In this document: piece by piece, positions 13,615 through 26,099 of the stretch
Layout: each line of letters begins with the position of its first letter
Position numbering within the stretch: position 1 is the stretch's first letter
Source: Cokeromyces recurvatus
Lineage: Eukaryota > Mucoromycota > Mucoromycetes > Mucorales > Mucoraceae
Direction: 5' to 3'
NCBI RefSeq assembly: GCF_025118155.1
Contig: NW_026251438.1
Span: 58,290 to 122,289 of the forward strand
Length of the DNA stretch: 64,000 bases
Made by a program: the position numbers and the translations under genes
The notes under the pieces: model-generated
What the model saw: only the letters and a program-made list of their open reading frames with translations
Databases searched by the model: none
Told to the model about the DNA's origin: nothing

Positions 13615-13911
13615 TCAACAAGCAAGCGTATCAGGTTGATACCATCGTTCAGTATTCGGTGGTCTTGAATTAGTAGTAGTAGTAGTAGTAGTAGTATTAT
13701 ATATTTGTTGAGCAGCAGCTGTTTCTGTTGTCGTATCAATAAATTCAGGAAAGGACACATAAGTCTTTTCAAACTGAGAAAGAGTTGCATTTGCTAATTC
13801 TGTTGATATAACATTGTTATGATATTGATTTGATTTATCGAATGAATGCTTTAATATATTTACAAATTGACTTAATAATTCACGAAGTGTAGGTTGTTGA
13901 TTGAATTGCAT
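13615..13911 (-). CDS. Hypothetical 98-residue protein
   Basis: A single uninterrupted frame of 98 residues with an ATG at 13911. The first 60 residues look like a helical domain (LRELLSQFVNILKHSFDKS and onward). The tail is Thr-rich, with an eight-Thr run encoded by a GTA-type repeat, and ends in PDTLAC. I do not recognise it. It stands alone in a gene-poor stretch, and its composition before the Thr run is more protein-like than neighbouring chance frames. It may be a small nuclear or complex subunit, or the first exon of a longer gene. I cannot exclude a chance ORF. Confidence 0.4.
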   Translation of the reverse strand: MQFNQQPTLRELLSQFVNILKHSFDKSNQYHNNVISTELANATLSQFEKTYVSFPEFIDTTTETAAAQQIYNTTTTTTTTNSRPPNTERWYQPDTLAC

Positions 13912-15244
13912 TTTTTTTTTTATCAGAAACTTCTTCGAAAAAAAAAAGAAGAGGAATCAGGAAATATAAAAAGCTTATATTTATATGTATTTTAAAAGTT
14001 GAGAATAAAAAAAAATGAAAAAAAAAAAAAAAGAGAGAGGGGGGGGAGAGGAAGAGCGATTTTTTACGTGGTGAGTTGCATTGTTGTATTAGAATTCCTC
14101 CGCTAATAAATTATTAGCTCCGTTAATATGACAAAACATGCTCTGGACTTTCCTCTTTTGAAACACACTTCTATTTTATTTTTTTTCGGGATTTATTATT
14201 ATAGACTTAACTACGATGATTAAATAAAAATATATATTTTTTTTTTTTGTTGATAAAAAAAAAAAAAAAATATTAGCCTATAAACATATATTAAATTAAT
14301 GAGCTCAAAAAAGAAAAAAAAAAATTAAACAGGTGTAAATACTAAAAAGTCTTTTTTGAAATAATAAATGGAAAAGAAGGAAAATAATATTCGTATTAAA
14401 TTGATAACTAAAATAATAATAATCAAGGAAGAATTCGGTTGGGGGTATGGAAAGAGGGTGGCGAACCTTGGTGAAAATAGAAAATTAACTTCATCAAGAT
14501 ATGATGTGAATAAATAAACTTAAAGAAGAGCAGATTGAGCTACTTGTATGAAAAAACCCTGATTTAAAAGATAGAATAAAACGGTCTTCAGTATCTTAAA
14601 GAGTAATGAATATAGTTTATAAAATAAATAGATATGAATATAAAGGTTTAGAGTGTAAGTGGTATTATTTTTTTTTTTTTTTGCTTTAGAAGAATTACAA
14701 GAAATAAGTTTTTAGACCTATAAAAACCTAAAGAAAATAATATTGACTATTTATAATAACATATTTAGAAGAGAGTGGGAGAGTAAGTGAGAGTGAGTAA
14801 GAGAGAGAGAGAGAGAGAGGGAGGGAGAGCTTCTAGGAAAAAACTCTATAACATGTACTCATTCTATCTTTCCTCACTTTTCCGGTTTAAAACAGATATG
14901 AGCATGATATTCTTTGAAGAAACTCTTGTGTCACATTGCCAATGTATAATACATCACTTTTTGACAGAGATGTTTGAACTACAAACTTTTTTTTATAAAT
15001 TCACTAAAGAACTAATGCAGCAGTTATAGTTACAACCTTTCGATGTTTTACGCTTATCAATCATTGCTATTATTAATAAACTACTTTATGTCTTCGCTTT
15101 TTTTTTTTCTTTTTTTTTTTTTGCTCACGAATTTATCTCAAAAACCATCAGCGACAACGTATTGTTTTCTTTTTCTTTTCTAGACGATAAAAAAAAATAT
15201 TCTGAATGAATATGCAAATATATCATATTATCTCCTCCTTTTCA

Positions 15245-15246
<2 letters not shown>

Positions 15247-15293
<47 letters not shown>
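15247..15293. repeat. Poly(A), about 47 nt
   Basis: Uninterrupted A run seen directly in a gene-free region. Confidence 0.85.
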
Positions 15294-15296
<3 letters not shown>

Positions 15297-15635
15297 CATT
15301 GTAAGTTATGCTATTGTTAAATGAAGTTTCAGTATATTGGCAAAGCCAATGGCATTGAAATCGTTTTAAAATAACAAATTTATGTAATAGAGTATCAGAG
15401 TTATCGTTTAAACACACTATAAATACCAATTACTATCATGAAATTTTGGCTAAATGCATATTAATAAACTACCGAATTCTGAATATGATTTGATAATCGT
15501 CTTTGCTAGTTGTAGTGGCATCATATTTGATGAACTTTATTACGCCAATCGTATTTGCACAGTCCTCTAGACGTGCAGTGTTTTACTTGTAAAATAGATG
15601 GTATAACTAGTATTAAGGTTTTCATTTACCATCTG

Positions 15636-15636
<1 letters not shown>

Positions 15637-15676
<40 letters not shown>
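15637..15676. repeat. Poly(T), about 40 nt
   Basis: Uninterrupted T run seen directly in a gene-free region, about 350 nt from the poly(A) run. Confidence 0.85.
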
Positions 15677-15682
<6 letters not shown>

Positions 15683-16800
15683 ATATATAACACTCCCATG
15701 TAGAATTAAAAAAAAAAAAAAAGGACGTATACAACTACTGTCTTTTATACGATTTATTGATATTAATATCCTTCGTTTTTATTGGTTTAGTTTATTTTTA
15801 TCTGATTTGAAGATACTTGATAATTGCTTACGCCTATCAATTGCTTTTTTTTTTAACTACAAGCTATGACTCGATAGTATCCATACATGACCTTCCTATC
15901 TTCCAACTTGAATGATTTATCTATTAAATGTTATTTCAAGGAAATATATCATAAATAAGAGGAATAGGCTTTACAACAATAGTGTAGTATAATCTTTAAA
16001 CTAGGAGACCCCTTATATATATACTTGACATTGAATGCATTTTTCTTTTAAAGATGTCATGTTCATTTGTTGTTGAATCAATTAAGTGCATATCATATAC
16101 GATAATAGATCAGAATAATTAAATTCATCAATTCACTATTCCAACAATACAGACTCTTCTTTTATACTAACAAAAAGGCTATTCAAGGAAATACTATAAC
16201 CCAATTCTTGTGGATCCAAAAGTAAGAGTTTTTTTTTTCATTATTTGTTAGCAAGTTGTTGCTTGGCAAAATAAAAACATTCATTCTATTTTCAGTAAAA
16301 AGCAATAGTATTAGTTTTATTTTATTAGATGATGGGCTGGTTTTTTTTTTTCTTGTGGAAAAATGAATAGAAAACTACGAAGAAAAAAAAAAACAGGTAA
16401 ATATTGCCAATTAACGTCAATTAATATTCGAAACATAGTAATTGAAACCTTACATATATATACATACATATGAAGGTATTTGCAGTGTTGTTTTATAGAA
16501 CAATAAGCGATGGATATATATATTCACTTCTCTTTTCAACCAATGAAATATGAGAAATGAAGAATTAGACTATAAATGTAGCTCTGTATAAAATTAAACT
16601 ACCATTGATATACAATATACATCCAATTTACCAGTTACACGAATATACACGTGTTGATAGATTCTTTACGTGTAACCTGTTAATAAGAAAATAAAAAAAA
16701 AATACCACAAATATACATGTGTACTTCTGACATTTAATATTCTACTTAAGCAAGCAAATATAGACGTTGTTCAAAATTAAATTTCAGATGCAATGTGTAC

Positions 16801-16837
<37 letters not shown>

Positions 16838-18287
16838 TACGGTCACAAAGAAACTAATTTTTAGACCAAGTGGGACATCTTACATGCAACTATCTTTATA
16901 TCAAAAAAAAAAAAATAAAAAAATAAGCTGTTATTTATAATATAGCGGTGAGAGACTGTTGCTTTTTTTTTTGGTTTTGGTTTTTGTTTTGTTTTTTTGG
17001 TTTTTGTTTTTGTATCCTGACGAGTGCTGAGTGATCGTCATTACCTTTCCATGTCAAAATAGATATGGCTAATAACATGTTTGTGACTGCATTCGCATTT
17101 GACTGTTACAGTGGGAACAGATTTTTGCATACTGACACACTATAGCCATGGATATGTGATGTAAGTATTCGAGCTTCCTGTTGATAATCAATGCAGATCT
17201 TAGGGGGAGGAGTTGTTATTGAGCTCGTTAATGGTAACTGTAATCAAAGCACTTGTAGCTTCCCATCTTTTCACCTTCTCCTCCCCTCCACACACACACA
17301 CACACACACAAACACAAACATCGATTTTTCCTTAACCTCACCGGATCTTTACTAAACATGCTTTTTACAATCGGTATTGTTTGAAATAACTAATAGACCA
17401 CATCTCAAAGGCCTCTACTACAATGCTATTGCTGTAACATATAGCTAATAACTACGTATAAGCCTCAGGTGAAGGTTGGTTGGTTGGTTGGCTGGCTAGC
17501 TAGCTGGCTCCTTTTGGAGGCTTCTTCTCTTTATATGAATAGCGCTTGAGTACGAGGCTCGAAAATTTGCACAAAATTTCTTGCTGTTCGTCAGCCAGTT
17601 AACAAACTGAATACCTATGTTTTCTTTTTTTTTTTTAAAAAAAAAGATAAACCTCCTTCTTGTATCCAACTTGTGTAGATCGTTTTCTAACATATAACTT
17701 TACTTTCATGATACAATTGTTATATTTAGTGGCTATTATTTTGTTTTTTAACTGATATGGTTCTAGTTACTGATTCAGTTCTTTTTCAACAGCATAATTT
17801 TATTAATTTAAAAAATAAATACATAATAATAATAATAAACTCTTGGGCCTCATCCACATAGCTAAATGTTTTAGTGACCAAGTTCCCCCTATATTCACTT
17901 TTTTTTCTTTTTCTTTATCAATTCAACTCGGGCAGATTTGATATCTCGTACTCAAATTTGAAGACTATTTTAAAGGAAGACTATTATTACTGGGAAAAAA
18001 AGATGATATGTAGAACTTTTGGATTATTATTATTTGTTTTATTTTATTTTATTATAGAGAAGATACTAGACAATGCATGTACGTTAACATCTAGTTTACT
18101 ACTACTTGAACAAGGTCTATTAGTATGATTATTATCTACTGAGCTTTTGTTTTATTATTATCATTGTTATTACCCTTATAAGGGTTAACATCCTTCCTCT
18201 AAAAAGGAAGAAGAAAGTAGTTTAAAATAAGATCTAAATATAAAAAATGAAAAAAATAAAAATAAATAAAATAAAATGGATAAAAAT

Positions 18288-20098
18288 TTAAAAAATCTTT
18301 TTGATAAAGTTTTGTGAAATCTTTTGAATGATATCCAAAGTTTGCAATACTTCAATAGTGCCGCCAATAAAACTGGTATCATGATATTTGATATTATATT
18401 TTTGAGCAAGTTGTTTAACCATAGGTTTGATGGTTGATAAATGATGTCGAGGCATTTCCGGGAAAACCTTTTTTTTTTTTAATAAATCAAGTAAATAAAT
18501 GAAACAGTTTAAATCCCTTTCTTTTTCTTTTTCTTTTTTTTTTTTACTTGAATAAACTTACATGGTGCTCGATTTGATAATTTAAACCACCCATAATCCA
18601 ATCACCAATAAAGGAACAGTTCACATCACGACCCGTAATTACCTGAAGTTCATAAAATTCTAGTTTAGAGGCTTCTTCAGGACTAAGAACAGGCATCCCA
18701 TTATGATTCATAGCAAAGACAATAGCCAGTAAATAGCCTGTCGTAAGCTGACTCACAACAAAGAACATAACGACATCATTCCAAGTTGCAGACCAAGCAA
18801 TTACACAATAAGCAAAGAAAATCCAATGAATAACCAAAAAGACACGTTCACACCAAGATAAAATCTTGGACTTGTTCAATGATTCATTTTTAAAGGAATA
18901 AAGGATGGATTGAATAGCCCAGGAGAGACGAGCGAATCCGAGAATGAAAAAGTAATATCGTGTTTGATAGGGTAAAATATGTTCAGCAATCAATTTATCA
19001 AATCCGCTTGAATTATCTTTTATTGAGCCATAGAAATTAGCCGCTGCAAATTCATCCCATAATAAAATGGGGGCTGTATCGATATCTGGATCTTCACCAG
19101 ATACATTTGTACTAGCATGATGTGTGTTGTGTTTATTCTTCCACCTATAAAAGCAACCAAGTTAAATATTTCGTGAGTATAAAAGAAGAAGAAGAAGGTT
19201 ATAATAGTATGCTAAAAAAAAAAGAGGTGAAACAACCTTTTTTTTTTTTTCTTAAACAATAAGAACAATAAAAAAAAAAGGATTAGGTTTTATATTAGAT
19301 CGGAACAGTACTTTACCATGAAAGTGAAAAACCTTGAATAAGATTCCCAAACGTGACTAAAAAAAGATCATTTAACTTGGGATCCTTAATAACTTGATAA
19401 TGTGCAAAATCGTGAGCAAGCCAACCACATTGTTGCCAGAAGAGACCTACAACAAACGCAGATAGATAGACAGCAAGACTTGAAGTTTTACCCCAAGCTT
19501 TGAGGATAGTCAAACCTATAACGCAAACTAACACGGTGGATAAAACTTTATAAACGTAAAAATTTGTACTTGCGTCGAAATAACCATCCTTTTCCAATCT
19601 ATGACGAAGATCACGAATCTCTTGAGCAAAGGCTGCAGAGTTCAATACTTTTTCATCTGTTGTATCTATAGGAACTCTAGGCTCTGCATCACCAACATAA
19701 CAATTAGCTAATAATTCATATGCAGAAGATGGATGCATTTCATGAAACACATCTAATTTTATTCACTTATAAGTTGACCCGCTACTGCTGCTCTCTATCT
19801 ATCTATATTAAATGCAGTGCGTTGCTACTTACCTGAAGCATCTCTGCCTTCTTGAGTCAAAATAACTTGTTCACCACCAGGATGATCAGCAGCAAAGTCT
19901 GTAATATCATAAACCTTATTATCAACTACAATTAATTTCTTAGCATCAGGTTTATTATCCAATACGTCTTGATGAATCTTTGCTAGTTCAGCTCTTGTAA
20001 ACACATGGGGAACTATTGCAGTATAGGATTGTTATATATGAATTATTTTATTCTTTCTTAACTCCCTTATTACCTGTCGATCCTATGTCTTTGGTCAT
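18288..20098 (-). CDS. Cytochrome b5-fused front-end fatty acid desaturase (delta-6 type)
   Basis: Five exons read from the right: 20074-20098, 19833-20012, 19317-19752, 18562-19144 and 18288-18467, giving 467 residues in one frame. The N-terminus holds a cytochrome b5 domain with the heme motif DHPGG. The desaturase part shows three histidine boxes: HDFAH in WLAHDFAHYQ, HNTHH in KHNTHH, and QIEHH, the last with Q in place of the first His, as in front-end desaturases. Hydrophobic segments lie between the boxes. Such ER enzymes put a double bond between an existing one and the carboxyl end, for example linoleate to gamma-linolenate, a Mucorales product. Delta-6 is my best guess; delta-5 or sphingolipid delta-8 activity is possible. 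The QIEHH box ends exactly at the exon 4 donor. Confidence 0.9.
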
Positions 20099-20314
20099 TT
20101 CTTTCAAAAGAAATATATATATACAAATATGTATATAAATATATCAAATAAAAAAAAGAAAAAAGAAAGACAAGTCTAGGGACGGGAGAAGCATTTCATC
20201 TTTATCTTGTTTTAATTTAATATAATTTAACTTCAACGATTTATTATTGGATTTGTAATATCCAAATTAAAAGAACAATAGACTCAGGTTTTAGATGATA
20301 ACGCACGCACACGC

Positions 20315-20349
<35 letters not shown>

Positions 20350-20364
20350 AATATATACACGCAC

Positions 20365-20402
<38 letters not shown>

Positions 20403-20533
20403 CAAAAAATGAAAAAATATATGTGAATACATACATTATTCATTTATGTATTTTTGTTGGTTTTTTTTTATTGGTATGAAGAGTTACGAAAAATAGGGAA
20501 AAAATTATATAATATTAAAATACATATATATTT
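20099..20533. other. Spacer with CA repeat
   Basis: Divider between the desaturase start and the Rab gene stop. It carries AT and CA microsatellites (CA at about 20357-20400). No gene. Confidence 0.6.
20357..20400. repeat. (CA)n microsatellite
   Basis: A CA run with a few CG interruptions at its left end, preceded by an AT repeat. Confidence 0.85.
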
Positions 20534-21519
<986 letters not shown>

Positions 21520-22146
21520 TGTATTGATAACTTTTTTATTATTATTAATTTATCTTGATTTTTTTTTTTTATACAAGAAAAAAGAAATAATAATGATAAT
21601 GAAAAAAAAAACTTAATAATAATTATAATTATAATAATTATAATTATATTTTCGGAGGCTGTAACGAACAACAAATTAAACCTTGTATCGTTATTATGAT
21701 GTTCGTGTTTATGTACCTATACACACAAATAAACGCGTGTGATACGTAGTCCAAAAAAGCATAGAAAGTCACAAGAAGTATCTTCATCTACTATAATTAA
21801 AATGAATTCAACACTCACATGATGCATAAAGCCTTATATAATGATATACATATATTTATATGTATCAAATAAAGTTACAGTTATAAAGAATATTATATTT
21901 CATACAAACGTATAACTTTTTTTTTTTGTTTTTTTTTGGCTATATATACATTTGCACTTGTTAGTATATTTTATAGTTTTTATTATATAATTTTTTTTTC
22001 TAAAAAAAAAAAAAAGAATTTACTACATAGAAGATGTGTCATTTGCTGCTTACCAGTTATTTACTTGTAACAAGCAAGTATCCTATATTTATCACGAAAA
22101 TAAGCCCTCAACGATTATTATTATTATTATATCTAGTAAAGAGATA

Positions 22147-22195
<49 letters not shown>

Positions 22196-23605
22196 GCTGA
22201 GGCATTTTTTTTTTCATGGTTGAAGCAAAATTATTAGTGAAATAATTAAAATGTGTCATGATAATAGATCATCATATATGAATTTATAAAGAGGAGGAGA
22301 TATATTGACACGTAAAGACAAGCCAATGAAAACTTTATATTGATTATTAAAATTTTCATTGATATAAAAGAATATTTTTATAATGGTACGAATAGACGCG
22401 TCAGTCTTGACGATTAAAGCCTGATACAGGATGGTATAGAATAATTTATGCTATAATCACGATAGTTATGATAGTTTCAGTCCCCTCCCCTTTTTTTTTG
22501 AGCTACTATTACTGTTAATAGAAGTAGAATGAGCTATTATGGTTGTTTCCATCGATATTTTTACAGAAAATAATTTACTATCTGTAATAACAATGTCAAT
22601 TCATTTATACTCTATTATACACACAGCAATAGCTATCATTAGTGTATTCAAATAGCTTGAGTAATGACTATTATTAAAATTGTGTGTGTTGATTAAATAT
22701 AATAATTGTAAAAGGTACGCTATGCTGATTTATGACCTCTTTTGTCATGTAAGAATGAATTGATTACTTTACTGTCAATACAATAACAATTACTACTACT
22801 ACCCATTTATTAGGATTCATATCTGAGCATTGTACCTATTCAATTTCCAAGGATATACTGATACAGTGAAACTGCACAAAAAAAAAATTACCCAACAAAA
22901 TACTTCTTTAAATAATAAACTAATTTACTGCGTCTATTATTATTAGTTTCAATTATCGTCTACTCATGTGCCCCATCTGGTTCATAATTTCTTCCTTAAT
23001 CGCATCACAAAATCTTAGAGGACGTTAGTAACAACACTTTACTCCTCTCTCTTCTGCTACCTCTAGAATTGCTGCTGCTCTATTCGTTTGTTACGGTCTT
23101 TCTTTCCTTATAAGAAAAATGAATCCATTAGGACACATTTCATCCTTTTTCTCTTCTTCATTTTCATGCTGTAGATCAGATACAAGTAAAGTTATCAGGA
23201 TAATGAAGATACCTTTCTTGTTGTATCATAAAACTGAAACATTAAATATTTCCATATAAAAAAAAAAAAAAGGTGTCTGAAATATAAAAATAACGTCGAA
23301 TAATGCGCATAATTTAATATTATGTATCATAGTAGAAAATACCGCTAAAATAATAATTATACTAAAAAAAAAAGGAAACTAATTAAGCTAACATAGAAGG
23401 AAAGATAACAAAATGATTTATTTAAAAACCTTGTAATACAAATTGATGATATATTGTTTTAAAGAAGAAGAAGGGAATGTGGATAAAAATATATATAAAA
23501 AAGTAGATATATAAAATGAATATAAACACACACAGACACAAATATAAATAGATATAATAAAGTAAAAGTTATACGCGTAAAGAGGAGTTAAAATTAAAAC
23601 GATTA
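21520..23605. other. Gene-free AT-rich spacer
   Basis: About 2.1 kb between the Rab and Rho genes. It has an A run at 22151-22193 and no credible ORF. A short CAATGAAAA/TTTTCATTG inverted pair at about 22323-22361 recalls the hairpin of the dispersed repeat, but the flanks do not match. Confidence 0.5.
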
Positions 23606-24320
23606 TTAGAGAATTTTACAAAGTCTTTTATGTAGTTTCCTCATGCCACCAGCAACAGCGGCTCTTGTTGCAGCTTCAATCACTTCATCCACATTAATAT
23701 TTTTCATCGCACTGCATTCATAATATTTTGCTCCAATTTCTTTAGCTAATTGTTCTCCCTAATAATTCAATGTAATCAGTTTCCTTCTCTCTCTCTCTCT
23801 CTCTCTCTCTTTCTCACTCTCTCTTTCTTTCTTTTTTTTTTCCTTTTTACCTCTTCTACCGTGATTAATCTTTGTCCTACTAAACCTAATCTTCTAATTT
23901 CTTCCTGATTTTGTCTAAAATCCAATTTTGTGCCAACTAATAACTTTGGTACATTTTCACAGAAATGAGTTACTTCCGGTAGCCACTAATTTAATTTGTT
24001 AGACTTGGACTTTTTTTTTTGCTGTCATTTCTATTTTTTTTTTTACCCTATCCAAAACATTTGTAAATGATGTACGAAGATTGATAGCAAAGCAAATAAG
24101 AACAACATCTGTTTCAGGATATGATAAAGGCCGTAATCGATCATAATCTTCTTGTCCAGCTGTATCCCATAGCGCTAATTCTACAATCTTCCCTGAGTCT
24201 AAAGGTACATTTGCAATATAATTTTCGAAAACAGTAGGAACATATCGCTTTTATACGTAAATAAAGGATAAAAAAAAAGATGATGATGTGAGTATAATCT
24301 ATATACACATGTATAGATGT

Positions 24321-24418
<98 letters not shown>

Positions 24419-24584
24419 GAGGAAATGCTTTCTTTTGATATACAACTAATAGACTTGTCTTTCCACATCCACCATCACCTACAACAACTAATTTTTTACG
24501 AGCTACCTAAAATATTAAACCTTCAATATAAATATTCATTTTATATATTTAATATTTTGAAGCTAATCTTACTCCTCGAGTCAT
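23606..24584 (-). CDS. Rho-family small GTPase with CKIL prenylation box
   Basis: Five exons read from the right: 24573-24584, 24417-24506, 24047-24247, 23851-23985 and 23606-23758, giving 196 residues. G motifs are GDGGCGKTS (P-loop), PTVFENY (effector loop), [20 protein letters not shown] (switch II), the Rho-specific HFC..VP segment, GTKLD and ECSA. The C-terminus is basic and ends in CKIL, a CAAX box whose final Leu predicts geranylgeranylation. Rho GTPases act at the plasma membrane on actin, polarity and glucan synthase. The exact subgroup (Rho1- or Rho4-like) is not resolved. Intron 2 starts GT and then runs into 61 A on the coding strand. Confidence 0.93.
24354..24414. repeat. Poly(T), 61 nt, inside a Rho gene intron
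   Basis: The longest homopolymer in the window. On the coding (minus) strand it is a poly(A) run starting at intron position +3, next to an (AT)n repeat. Confidence 0.9.
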
Positions 24585-24738
24585 ATTAAAAGGTATACTT
24601 TATTCTAATAAAATGAAAGAAAAGAATGTTATAAAAAAAAAAAAAGAAAGAAAGAAAGAAAGAAAACAAGAGAACAAACAAACAACAACAACAACAAAAA
24701 AAAAAAGAAATGTATAAATTTGGTAAAAGGAAAACAAT

Positions 24739-24777
<39 letters not shown>

Positions 24778-25107
24778 AAAAGATTTTTTATACAGTCATT
24801 TCAAAAAGTCGTAGTTTAAAAATAAATACGATTAAAGAAGAATTTTATTTAAAAATTAAAAATAACCAATAAACACATGGCTTTTATATGCTGTTTTGCC
24901 CTGGTCAGATCGTAAGTGGATATAAAGGTGAAAATGTTAAAGTGTATGTATAAGTGATGATAATTAATTATCAGAAAATCGTTGTTGTATTGAAAGAAGA
25001 TGGTTCAGGGATTTGGGAGTGAAGCTAGATAGTCCATCTCCAAGCAGAATTGCACATATTTAGAAGGCCAGCGTATGAGCCAGGCATCAATTGATTTTCT
25101 CACTTTC
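24585..25107. other. Spacer between Rho gene and LINE relic
   Basis: Low-complexity A-rich sequence, including AAAG and AAC repeats near 24645-24700 and an A run near 24740-24775. The last 200 nt may be decayed element sequence, but no motif is recognisable. Confidence 0.4.
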
Positions 25108-25705
25108 TCAGTAAGGAATGTTGGTTGTAACAGGAGGTTCAAGAGATAAGAGAGTGAGTGGATCTTCAATAGACTTGGCGCATCTGAAGGCGGTTATGCA
25201 TGCATATATACAAACAAGAAAAACTATGTGAGCATGTGAAGAGTTCATTTGGATGGAAGGGGTCAGGCTTAGGGTTTTACCAAGAGGTAACCAACCAGAT
25301 CGCCATTGTACGCAACGAGACCGTTCACTTCTTGTCATTGGTAGCGTGAGAATAATAGGGTCGACAACCAGATTATTACGGCAAAGGGATAAAAGTGTCG
25401 AATGTTTTTCTTGTAGTTTTGAGCGGTAGCTGTCAAGCAGGAATCGTCTTCGTTTTTTAATAAAATCCTTATGAGATGTAGTGTTAAGATCTTCATTGCA
25501 AACTGATATCCATAGAAGAGATTTAGATAGTTGGGTCCATTTTGAGACTGTATGTATGGTAGCAATTTCGTCAATAATGCACTGTCTGGCAGAAAGGATG
25601 ATCTAAAAAGAAATTGTGCTTGGAGTACTGAAATACGATCTTTCATGTTAGGTAAATTTGTTAGGTGTAGCATTACTTTGGTTGAGGTGAAAGATCGTTG
25701 GCTCA
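25108..25705 (-). mobile_element. Decayed LINE-type retrotransposon, C-terminal reverse transcriptase-protein fragment
   Basis: Two abutting minus-strand frames (25335-25673 and 25108-25338) read in order like the region after the reverse transcriptase domain of fungal LINE polyproteins. The first has MKDRISVLQAQFLFRS and LPDSALLTKLLPYIQ. The second has a RSRCVQWRSGWLPLGK segment, similar to the RWRLGWLPGG motif I associate with these elements, and IEDPLTLL. A stop and frame change separate the halves. No catalytic RT motif (YADD) is seen, so only a 5'-truncated, broken piece remains. The family call is from pattern memory. Confidence 0.55.
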
Positions 25706-25741
25706 GTTACTACAATATTTCTACTTTAAATTTAGACAACG

Positions 25742-25781
<40 letters not shown>
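25742..25781. repeat. Poly(A), about 40 nt
   Basis: Uninterrupted A run between the LINE relic and the Fanzor-like relic. Confidence 0.85.
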
Positions 25782-25782
<1 letters not shown>

Positions 25783-26099
25783 CATTTACAGACAGTGGAA
25801 AGAAATTATTCAGACAAGAACTTGAAAGGATAGTTGACGTTTTTCATTATGTATAGCTTTAAGAGCAACAGTTTCACATACAGCCTTATTTCTACAAGTA
25901 ATATTTGCCTTGGAACCTCATGTAATAGTTACTCCTTGTATGTCAATTTTAGTCTGGCATAAAGATAATTAATTTAACAACAGCATATATTACTGATGCT
26001 AATAGAGTAGATCTTGAAAACTACATATATTTCTCAAAGCTTTCACAAATCTTTATATTCAACCAAAACTAACAAAACAAATTATTACATTATTAAAAT

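Larger units (their letters stand above)
13912..18287. other. Large gene-free AT-rich region
   Basis: About 4.4 kb in which I find no supportable gene on either strand. It contains GA-rich repeat near 14770-14830, an A run of 47 (15247-15293), a T run of 40 (15637-15676), an A run near 16801-16834, and a CA run near 17290-17310. ORFs here are short and translate simple repeats. Confidence 0.5.

Noticed and set aside
14787..15029. 80-residue ORF starting in a GA repeat
   Set aside because: The first third is repeat translation (KREREREGG) and the rest has no family pattern or splice support.
22323..22361. CAATGAAAA/TTTTCATTG inverted pair as a third copy of the hairpin repeat
   Set aside because: The flanking sequence does not match copies A and B; a 9-base pair is easily found by chance in such DNA.
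25552..25833. Plus-strand ORF as a Fanzor N-terminal exon
   Set aside because: It is antisense to the better-supported LINE frame and ends in poly-Lys from the A run; no splice links it to 26100.
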